NCBI GenBank assembly: GCA_046541195.1
Contig: JBKHDT010000069.1
Location: 1-12,481, forward strand
Direction of reading: 5' to 3'
DNA length: 12,481 bases
DNA from: JBKHDT01 sp046541195
GTDB lineage: Bacteria; Pseudomonadota; Gammaproteobacteria; Halothiobacillales; Halothiobacillaceae
Every line of letters begins with the position of its first letter. Position 1 is the first letter of the stretch. Shown here piece after piece: positions 1 through 7,650 of this stretch. The notes beneath the pieces are model-generated. The model was given only the letters and a program-made list of their open reading frames with translations, had not been told where the DNA came from and made no database searches. The position numbers and the translations under genes were made by a program.

Positions 1-1647
1 GACACCGAAGTCTGCGCAGAGACCTGCGCAGCCATGAACGCGCCGTTCGCGCATTGCGGCCGCGCCGAGACTTTTGCGGTAGGGGAGCCTCAGGAAGGCC
101 TCGACCAGCGACTCGGGCATGCCGCGGTGGTCCGCGCAGACCAGCTCGTCGCTGTCTGCATCGTGCAGGAGAAACAGCGCACCGTGCACATCGCTCAGTT
201 GCATGACTGCATCGAGAGAACGCGACACGATTTCTTCGATGCTCTGCGTCTGCTGAAGCAGGGTCGCCAGATCGCCCAGCAGGTTCAGGTGCCGGTTGCG
301 CTGGGCCAGCGCCTCGCGTGATTCGCGGATCTTGATCTGGGCCCGGTGTTTCTCGGTCACATCCTGGGTGATCCCGATCATTCGCACGGGGCGGCCCTCG
401 GGGTCGAACTCGACCTGGCCGGCCTGTTCGAGAAAGCGCGGGCTGTCCTCGTCACCGCGCACCCGATGAATGATCTGATAGTGCCCTTCCGGCGGGGTGC
501 GCGTGGCCTGTTCCATGGCCGCCTGAACTCGTTCGCGGTCTTTCTCGGCCACCGCGGCGATGAAGTTTTCCCGGCTGGCCTCGACTGCTCCGGGGGTGTA
601 GCCCAGCAACCGGTATTCCTCATCGGACCACTGGGCGAGGCCGGTTTCGAGGTTGAGTTCCCAGTTGCCCAGCCGGGCCAGGCTTTGAGCCTCGGCCAGC
701 AGGGTTCGGCTGCGCCGGGTGGCCTGATCCGCCTCGATCCGGGCGGAGACGTCATGCATGACCCCGTCCAGAACGCGCTCATTCGGGCTGCCGACCAGAC
801 GCGCCTGCAGGTGAACCCATCGGGTCTGGCCGCCTTCCGGCCGCAGCCGAAGCTGCAGGTCCGGTTCGTGGACCGGATCCCGCCGCACCCGCGCCAGTTC
901 GCAGACCAGCTGATCACGGTCTTCAGGCTCGAACATCTCAAGCAACCGGCTGATCGGGCTGCCGATCAGGCTTGTCGCGGGCAGCCCGGCCAGATGCTGG
1001 AAGCCCTCGCTGAGGTATTCGAAAGTCCAGTCGTCCTCCCGGGCGCGCAGCCGGAAGGCGGCCGCCTGCAGATTGCCAAGGACTTCCCGGTGGCGGGCCT
1101 CGCGCTGGCGCAGGTCGTCGTTGACCATCAGCTGCGCGACCAGGTCCGCGAGCGAAATGGCGAATTCGTGTTCGCCATCGGTCCAGGAGGCAATGGGCCG
1201 GGCATACTCGAAACTGATTACACCGACTGTCCGTCCGCGGATCCGGATGGTCGCGTCCATGAGCGCATCGATGCGGTTTTCGGACAGGTACGGGCCCAGA
1301 TCGCGCGTCCGGTCATCCTGCCGGGTGGCCATCGCATCCACGATCCGTCCCTGTTCGATCGCGGCGAAGTAGACCGGCGCATCATCGCGCCCAATGGGAG
1401 CGGCCGTGCAAAACGTGCCACTGCGGCAGTCGCGCAGCGCCAGGCAGACCAGGTTCTGCCCGTCGTCATGGAGTTGCCAGAGGCTGACCCGGTCACTACC
1501 CAGGATGCAACCCACCCGTTCGAGCAGACGCTTCATCGCCTGCTGGATCGGCTGCTCCCAGAACGACCAGTCGCGGGCCACCTCCAGGTAGGCTGCCTGC
1601 AGATCGGTCGGTGTGGCCGATGGTCTGTCGGATGGGGATCCGGTCAT
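1..1647 (-). CDS. GAF-PAS-PAS-GAF sensory protein, C-terminus off the window
   Basis: The frame is open from the ATG at 1647 to the left edge, giving 549 residues without a stop. GAF 1 spans about 30-172 and ends in the typical pattern GVISFEYARPIASWTDGEHE followed by FAISLADLV. A short helical linker leads to PAS 1 (about 191-305) and PAS 2 (about 312-435; start LARLGNWELN, with the PAC-like end MIGITQDVTEK). A second helical linker (REALAQRNRHLNLLGDLATL) precedes GAF 2 (about 450 onward), which is cut by the edge. No signal peptide or membrane segment is visible, so it is probably cytoplasmic. The output domain is not in the window; proteins of this layout usually end in a histidine kinase or a GGDEF/EAL module, and I cannot tell which. 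The start at 1647 is preceded by GGGAG at 1659-1663. An in-frame ATG at 1702-1704 (MAGHGF) has no good ribosome site and is less likely; a TAA at 1741-1743 closes the frame upstream. Ligands are unknown. Confidence 0.86.
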   Translation of the reverse strand, partial: MTGSPSDRPSATPTDLQAAYLEVARDWSFWEQPIQQAMKRLLERVGCILGSDRVSLWQLHDDGQNLVCLALRDCRSGTFCTAAPIGRDDAPVYFAAIEQGRIVDAMATRQDDRTRDLGPYLSENRIDALMDATIRIRGRTVGVISFEYARPIASWTDGEHEFAISLADLVAQLMVNDDLRQREARHREVLGNLQAAAFRLRAREDDWTFEYLSEGFQHLAGLPATSLIGSPISRLLEMFEPEDRDQLVCELARVRRDPVHEPDLQLRLRPEGGQTRWVHLQARLVGSPNERVLDGVMHDVSARIEADQATRRSRTLLAEAQSLARLGNWELNLETGLAQWSDEEYRLLGYTPGAVEASRENFIAAVAEKDRERVQAAMEQATRTPPEGHYQIIHRVRGDEDSPRFLEQAGQVEFDPEGRPVRMIGITQDVTEKHRAQIKIRESREALAQRNRHLNLLGDLATLLQQTQSIEEIVSRSLDAVMQLSDVHGALFLLHDADSDELVCADHRGMPESLVEAFLRLPYRKSLGAAAMRERRVHGCAGLCADFGV

Positions 1648-1882
1648 CTGATGGAGGTCTCCCGTAAAGCGCGAACGAGCCTGCCAAAAGCCGTGGCCGG
1701 CCATGCCCCGCGGTGTGCCTGCAACCGAGCCAGGGCATTTTTAATCGTGTGCCGGGCGAATGAGCGGATTTCGCGGGTCCAGGCGCCCGCATCCGAATAC
1801 CTGGTTCGGTGCCCGTCCGGAGTGCCCTGGCGCCGCCGCAGGCTGGAACAGCGGCTCTTCGCGCGCCCGGCAATGTATGCGC

Positions 1883-1911
1883 ATTATGAAACCAATCACG
1901 GTTTTGCGAAA
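1883..1911 (-). promoter_or_regulatory. Candidate sigma70-like promoter for the sensor gene
   Basis: On the minus strand the AT-rich pocket reads CATAAT (1888 to 1883), a 5 of 6 match to the -10 consensus. A 17-bp spacer separates it from a poor -35 (TTTCGC, 1911 to 1906). It would give a leader of about 230 nt before the sensor ATG. It is an inference from consensus only. Confidence 0.3.
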
Positions 1912-1996
1912 ATGATGCGTTTCTCGCCGGTGTCCGGCATGGCTTCGGCCGGTTCGGCCGCGTGCGGCTTATCTTGGTGAACCCCAGGCTCGTCCG

Positions 1997-2011
1997 GTGA
2001 CGTGACGTGAC
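1997..2011. repeat. Tandem GTGAC x3 upstream of glmS
   Basis: Three perfect 5-bp GTGAC units run head to tail, ending 37 bp before the glmS start and 22 bp before its ribosome site. They lie in the probable leader or promoter of glmS. Function is unknown; the copy number is too low to suggest slippage with confidence. Confidence 0.75.
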
Positions 2012-2033
2012 GGGAAGGTTCGCGAATCGATCA

Positions 2034-2038
2034 GGGAG
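2034..2038 (+). promoter_or_regulatory. Ribosome binding site of glmS
   Basis: GGGAG lies 10 nt before the ATG at 2049. It fixes the start so that Cys2 is directly after Met1, as the glutaminase mechanism requires. An open frame extends upstream to 2007, but starting there would bury the catalytic cysteine. Confidence 0.8.
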
Positions 2039-2048
2039 CAAGCAGTTC

Positions 2049-3890
<1,842 letters not shown>

Positions 3891-3895
3891 ACCTG

Positions 3896-4420
3896 ATGTA
3901 TCCAGAAACCCCTGCCGGTTCCGATGAAGAGCACGAGGATTCCGGTCCGAGCAAGTCCGAACGCAAGCGCCAGGCCACGGCGCTGCAGGATCTCGGTGAG
4001 CGGCTGGTCGAGCTCTCCCGCGAACAGCTGGACGCCTTGCCGATCGGTGACGCGCTGCGTCAGGCAATCCTGCTCGCACAGACCATCCGGGCGCACGGTG
4101 GTCGCCGCCGGCAGCTGCAGTACATCGGCAAGCTCATGCGGGGCGAAGACGCCGATGCAATCCGCGCGGCGCTCGAGCGCCTGGACCCGGCATCGCCGCG
4201 TGCCGTGCGTATCCAGCACCTGGCAGAGTCCTGGCGGGAACGCCTGCTTGCGGAGGGTGACGAGGCACTGGCCGCGCTGGTGGCCGAACACCCGGGGTTG
4301 GAGGTTCAGCCGCTGCGCCAGACCATCCGGCAGGCCAGGCAGGAACGCGCCCGGGGCGCGCCGCCGCACCACTATCGCACGTTGTTCCGAACCCTGAGGG
4401 ACTTTTTCGACAGCGAGTGA
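3896..4420 (+). CDS. darP: DarP/YjgA (DUF615) 50S ribosomal subunit maturation protein
   Basis: The 174-residue protein matches the YjgA/DarP family, which in E. coli binds late pre-50S particles and helps mature the 23S rRNA peptidyl transferase centre. It is small, helical, very basic and very acidic by turns, and cytoplasmic. An acidic N-terminal tail (EEHEDSG) is followed by the family hallmark SKSERKRQA (about 19-27), then LPIGDALRQAILLAQTI and GRRRQLQYIGKLMR (about 69-82), the most recognisable block. The C-terminal block (LRQTIRQARQERA, about 139-151, then HYRTLFRTLRDFF) also fits. The start at 3896 lies 5 bp after the glmS stop and uses a ribosome site within the glmS end. I know of no established functional link between GlmS and DarP, so shared transcription is the only relation I infer. 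Confidence 0.95.
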   Translation: MYPETPAGSDEEHEDSGPSKSERKRQATALQDLGERLVELSREQLDALPIGDALRQAILLAQTIRAHGGRRRQLQYIGKLMRGEDADAIRAALERLDPASPRAVRIQHLAESWRERLLAEGDEALAALVAEHPGLEVQPLRQTIRQARQERARGAPPHHYRTLFRTLRDFFDSE

Positions 4421-4444
4421 ACGCCGGGGCACCGACGTCGTGGG

Positions 4445-4476
4445 CCCAGCGTTCCGCGAGGACCCAGCGTTCCGCG
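4445..4476. repeat. 14-bp direct repeat after darP
   Basis: CCCAGCGTTCCGCG occurs perfectly at 4445-4458 and 4463-4476, an 18-bp period. The second copy can also pair imperfectly (9 of 11, 4466-4476 with 4483-4493) to form a hairpin with a 6-nt loop, about 46 nt after the darP stop. There is no T-run after it, so it is not a canonical intrinsic terminator. Confidence 0.75.
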
Positions 4477-4623
4477 TGTCTTCGGGAAACGCTGCCCGAG
4501 GCCGGTGCACGAGGCTCATGGACGGCTTCGTGCAGCAACGCCCGGCCGATACCTGCGGTACCTGCTGGGAGGCCGGGCCTCGCCATTCAATGGCCTGCGC
4601 CGGGGGTCAGCCGAAGGGGCTTT

Positions 4624-4643
4624 CCCGGCCCTGCCGGGCCGGG
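4624..4643. terminator. GC-rich hairpin between convergent darP and GGDEF-EAL genes
   Basis: CCCGGCCC (4624-4631) and GGGCCGGG (4636-4643) form a perfect 8-bp stem around a TGCC loop. It lies 54-73 nt after the stop of the minus-strand gene, in a convergent gap where termination from both sides is expected. Neither strand shows a good T-run after the stem, so it may be a Rho-dependent or mRNA-end-stabilising structure rather than a classic terminator. A second, shorter palindrome (GAGGCCGGGCCTC) is at 4569-4581. Confidence 0.45.
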
Positions 4644-4696
4644 GCGCCCCGCATCCATGCCCCGTCGGGAATCGGAAGCATTTTTGCAAAGAGGCC

Positions 4697-7399
4697 CTAG
4701 CTCCGGCCGGCCTTGGCCTGCATCAGGGCCTCGAAGTCCTCGACCGGCATGGGCCGGTGAAACAGGAATCCCTGGTATAGGTCGCAGTCATGTCGGCGCA
4801 GGAAGGCGAACTGCGCTTCCGTCTCCACGCCTTCGGCCACCACGCCCAACTCCAGTGCCCGGGCCATGGCGATAATGGTCTCGACGATGGCGGCGTCGTT
4901 GCCGTCGGTGGTGATGTCCCGGACGAAGGACTGATCGATCTTGAGCTGGTTGAGGGGCAGGCGCTTGAGGTAGCTCAGCGAGGAGTAGCCCGTGCCGAAA
5001 TCATCAAGCGAGAGGCGCACACCCAGGGCGCAGAGATCCTTGAAGATCTCGATGACATCCAGCTGGTTGGACATCATGGTCGTTTCCGTGATCTCGAGTT
5101 TCAGCCGGTGCGCCGGCGCACCGCTGCGCTCGAGCAGGTCGGTCATCTGCCTGGTGCATCCTCCCTGGATCAGCTGCCTGGCGCTGAGATTGACCGACAG
5201 GATCAGTGAATCGAGACCGGGCAGATCCTGCCAGCGGGCCAGCAGTCGGCAGGCCGATTCGGTGATCCAGGCACCCAGCGGCACGATCAGTCCGGTTTGC
5301 TCGGCCAGCGGGATAAACTCTCCCGGAGAGATCCACCTGCCGTCCGGTTGCGGCCAGCGGGCGAGTACCTCTGCCGCGCGGATGTGGCCCGAGCGGTCGA
5401 CGATCGGCTGCAGGTGCATGGTCAGATCGCCGTTTTCGATGGCGTGACGCAGGCGGCTTTCCATCTCGACATGGCGTTCCAGCCGGGTCTGCGTTTCCGG
5501 GTCGAAGAAGCGGATCGCATTGCGGCCGGCGTCCTTGGCCTGATACATGGCGATGTCCGCCTGCTTGAGCAGCTGGTCCGCGTCCATGCGGTTGCCGAGA
5601 AAGAGGCTGACCCCGATGCTGGGCGTGACCGCGTGCTGCTGGCCGGCGAGCTCGTACGGTCGGCTGATCTGCGCCAGGACCTTCTCGGCAATCTGGGCCG
5701 CGGTTTCCTCTGCCTCGTCCACGCGTCGTCCGAGCCGGGACAGCAGGATGACGAACTCGTCGCCGCCGATCCGGGCCACGGTATCGGACTCGCGGGTGGA
5801 GTCGGTCAGGCGTCGGGCCACCGACTCCAAGAGCAGATCACCGACCGCGTGACCGCGGGTGTCATTGAGCGTCTTGAAGTTGTCCAGGTCGATGAAGAGC
5901 AGGGCGCCGAAGTATTGCTCGCGCTGCGAGACGGCCACCGCCTGGCGCAGCCGGTCCTTGAGCAGACGCCGGTTCGGAAGCCCGGTCAGCGGGTCGTAGA
6001 AGGCGAGCTTCTCGATCTCCTCCTGGGCCTTTTTCTGTTCGGACAGGTCGTGGACGCTGGCGACGTAGTGGGTGATCTCGCCGCGCTCGTCCCGGACGAC
6101 GGAAATGTTCAGCCATTCGGCGTAAATCCCGCCATCCTTGCGGCGATTCATGACCTCGCCCTGCCATTCCCCCTGCGTGTTGATCTGGGTCCACATGGCA
6201 CGGTAGAACGCCTTGTCGTGGTGGCCAGACTGGAGCAGGCGCGGGGTCTGGCCGATGGCCTCCTCGGCGGTGTAGCCGGTCATTTTCTCGAAGGCTTCGT
6301 TGACCCGGAGAATGCGCTGGTCCCGGTCCGCGATGATCACCGGCTGCATGTGCTCGAAGGCGACGCCGGCGATGCGCAGATCCTCCTCGATCCGGCGTCG
6401 CTCACTCGTGTCGCGGAATACCACCACCGCCCCGGAGTCGGCCGTGCGCACGGGGGTGATGGTGATCTCCACGGGGAAAAAGTGACCATCCTTGTGGATG
6501 AACCATTCCTCGGCCTGTCGCGTCTGCCCGTCCTTCAGGGTCTTGTGGATCGGGCACTCCTCGGGCGGATAGGGTGTTCCATCGGGGCGCCGGTAATGGA
6601 ACATCGCGTGCAGATCCTGACCCAGTACCTCATCCAGACGGTAACCGAGCAGTTCGATGGCCGCGTCGTTGGCGAAGGTGCAGCGGCCTTCCGGGTCGAT
6701 CCCGTAGACGCCTTCACCGACGGCCTTGAGCAGCAGCGCCTGGTTCTGGAGGTGATGCCGTGCCTCGTCGATGGCCCGCTTCTCGCGGGTAATGTCCCGG
6801 ATGACCATCATGCGCCCTTCCGGTTGCTCCGCCGAATGCGGCAGCGGCAGGCGCCGGACCTCGAGATACTGTTCCGGCCGGGGTGGTTGTTCCTGGGCGT
6901 CGATCTTCAAGACGAGCAACTCACTGCCGTCAGACTGCGTTTCGCCGGAGGACGGGAGGTTGAACAGTTCGCGAAAACGAGGACGCAGTGTGGCCAGCTG
7001 CTGGTCGGTCATGCCGTGCCAGGCCACGTCCTCAAGCTCGAAGAGCAGTTCTGCCGACTGGTTCATGACCTGCCAGCGCCCTTCGGTATCCTTGAGCACC
7101 ACCGCATCCGGCATGGCCTGGGTCAGCCGGTCGAGACGACCCTTCTCGAAACGCAGTTGAGCTGTCCGCTGGCTGATGCGCTGTTCCAGGGAATGCTTGG
7201 ACTCGAACAGTCGCCTGCGCAGGATCAGCAGCCGACCGAGCAGGATGCCCAGCACGGTCGCCATGACCGCGGGCACCACCAGCATGCGTGGGGCGAATTC
7301 GTGGTACACGAACACGAACTGTACCGCCGCGAAAGACCAGACCAGGGCCAGGGAGCCGGCAATAGACCACAGATAGGTTGTCCTGTCGGCGTGCTTCAA
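4697..7399 (-). CDS. Membrane-anchored PAS-GGDEF-EAL c-di-GMP enzyme
   Basis: This 900-residue protein probably makes and/or degrades cyclic di-GMP at the inner membrane. Two hydrophobic helices (about 9-31 and 38-60) are followed by a coiled coil (about 65-92), then three PAS domains: about 93-205 (ends VIRDITREKR), 215-335 (ends VVFRDTSERR) and 340-455 (NEAFEKMTGYTAEEAIG inside). The GGDEF domain (about 460-635) has an intact GGDEF at 545-549 and an RESD inhibitory I-site at 536-539, exactly five residues before it. The EAL domain (about 640-892) has EVL in place of EAL at 677-679, SVNLSARQL, LEITET, DDFGTGYSS (799-807), K820, EGVE (856-859) and YQG (875-877), so phosphodiesterase residues look complete. 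The start is weak: the best available codon is TTG at 7399 with no clear Shine-Dalgarno; no in-frame ATG lies between an upstream TGA and Met39, which would remove the first helix. Which activity dominates, and the PAS ligands, cannot be read from sequence. Confidence 0.95.
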   Translation of the reverse strand: MKHADRTTYLWSIAGSLALVWSFAAVQFVFVYHEFAPRMLVVPAVMATVLGILLGRLLILRRRLFESKHSLEQRISQRTAQLRFEKGRLDRLTQAMPDAVVLKDTEGRWQVMNQSAELLFELEDVAWHGMTDQQLATLRPRFRELFNLPSSGETQSDGSELLVLKIDAQEQPPRPEQYLEVRRLPLPHSAEQPEGRMMVIRDITREKRAIDEARHHLQNQALLLKAVGEGVYGIDPEGRCTFANDAAIELLGYRLDEVLGQDLHAMFHYRRPDGTPYPPEECPIHKTLKDGQTRQAEEWFIHKDGHFFPVEITITPVRTADSGAVVVFRDTSERRRIEEDLRIAGVAFEHMQPVIIADRDQRILRVNEAFEKMTGYTAEEAIGQTPRLLQSGHHDKAFYRAMWTQINTQGEWQGEVMNRRKDGGIYAEWLNISVVRDERGEITHYVASVHDLSEQKKAQEEIEKLAFYDPLTGLPNRRLLKDRLRQAVAVSQREQYFGALLFIDLDNFKTLNDTRGHAVGDLLLESVARRLTDSTRESDTVARIGGDEFVILLSRLGRRVDEAEETAAQIAEKVLAQISRPYELAGQQHAVTPSIGVSLFLGNRMDADQLLKQADIAMYQAKDAGRNAIRFFDPETQTRLERHVEMESRLRHAIENGDLTMHLQPIVDRSGHIRAAEVLARWPQPDGRWISPGEFIPLAEQTGLIVPLGAWITESACRLLARWQDLPGLDSLILSVNLSARQLIQGGCTRQMTDLLERSGAPAHRLKLEITETTMMSNQLDVIEIFKDLCALGVRLSLDDFGTGYSSLSYLKRLPLNQLKIDQSFVRDITTDGNDAAIVETIIAMARALELGVVAEGVETEAQFAFLRRHDCDLYQGFLFHRPMPVEDFEALMQAKAGRS

Positions 7400-7505
7400 G
7401 GTTGCGGGCAGTCCGTGTTTCGTTTGGTCCCCGGTCGGGGCGGGTGATCGAAATGGTCATGGCTGCAGAACGCCCGACCGTGCGTGATGCGCGACTCAAC
7501 CGCGA

Positions 7506-7514
7506 AGGATAGCA
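7506..7514 (-). promoter_or_regulatory. Candidate extended -10 promoter for the GGDEF-EAL gene
   Basis: On the minus strand the sequence reads TGCTATCCT, an extended -10 (TGn plus a 4 of 6 hexamer), about 100 nt before the proposed TTG start. No good -35 is visible. It is a consensus-based inference. Confidence 0.3.
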
Positions 7515-7523
7515 CAGGGTCGT

Positions 7524-7561
7524 CCCCGGCCTGAGCCGACTCGATTGCGAGTCGACCGGGG
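7524..7561. repeat. Two-step dyad (hairpin) in the divergent region
   Basis: The core CGACTCG-ATTG-CGAGTCG (7537-7554) is a perfect 7-bp stem with a 4-nt loop. Outside it, CCCCGG (7524-7529) pairs with CCGGGG (7556-7561), leaving 7 unpaired bases on one side and 1 on the other. That makes 13 pairs, mostly GC. No T-run follows on either strand. A related smaller dyad, CCCCGGTCGGGG, lies at 7429-7440. It may be an operator or a leader RNA structure. Confidence 0.7.
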
Positions 7562-7635
7562 ATGTCGCAAGATGAGCCCTGGATCGTCGTCTCGGGGCGT
7601 CCCTGGCGGGGAACGAACCGGATGCCAAAAGTCAC

Positions 7636-7640
7636 GGGAG
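7636..7640 (+). promoter_or_regulatory. Ribosome binding site supporting the TTG start at 7651
   Basis: GGGAG sits 10 nt before TTG at 7651, the same motif and spacing as for glmS. This is the main reason for choosing that start over the in-frame GTG at 7702, which lacks a good site. Confidence 0.5.
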
Positions 7641-7650
7641 ACCTCGCCCC

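Larger units (their letters stand above)
1648..2048. other. Divergent intergenic region, sensor gene / glmS
   Basis: This 401-bp gap separates the minus-strand sensor gene from plus-strand glmS and must hold the promoters of both. An AT-richer pocket lies at about 1871-1920 and contains the 8-bp palindrome ATGCGCAT (1877-1884). The glmS-proximal half holds two adjacent TTCGGCCG copies (1944-1951 and 1953-1960) and three tandem GTGAC units (1997-2011). I see no convincing protein-coding frame: the frames crossing it are continuations of antisense shadows of the sensor gene. I see no match to the glmS ribozyme and would not expect one in this lineage. Confidence 0.6.

Noticed and set aside
346..1980. 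544-residue plus-strand open frame antisense to the sensor gene
   Set aside because: The minus-strand frame has clear GAF and PAS motifs; this frame has none, no ribosome site, and is typical of high-GC antisense shadows.
1648..2048. glmS ribozyme-type riboswitch
   Set aside because: That element is known from Gram-positive lineages, and I see no comparable conserved core here.
4417..4875. Plus-strand frames in the gap after darP (e.g. from 4417, 4440 and 4505)
   Set aside because: They run into the antisense side of the GGDEF-EAL gene, are proline/arginine-rich, and lack ribosome sites and recognisable domains.
5297..7447. 716-residue plus-strand open frame over the GGDEF-EAL gene
   Set aside because: It lies exactly opposite a gene with intact GGDEF and EAL motifs; its composition (rich in R, L, V, G, H, D) is that of a reverse-complement shadow.
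7400..7460. ATG at 7460 (minus strand) as a start for the GGDEF-EAL protein
   Set aside because: It is in another frame from the membrane helices and PAS domains; using it would need a frameshift for which there is no other evidence.
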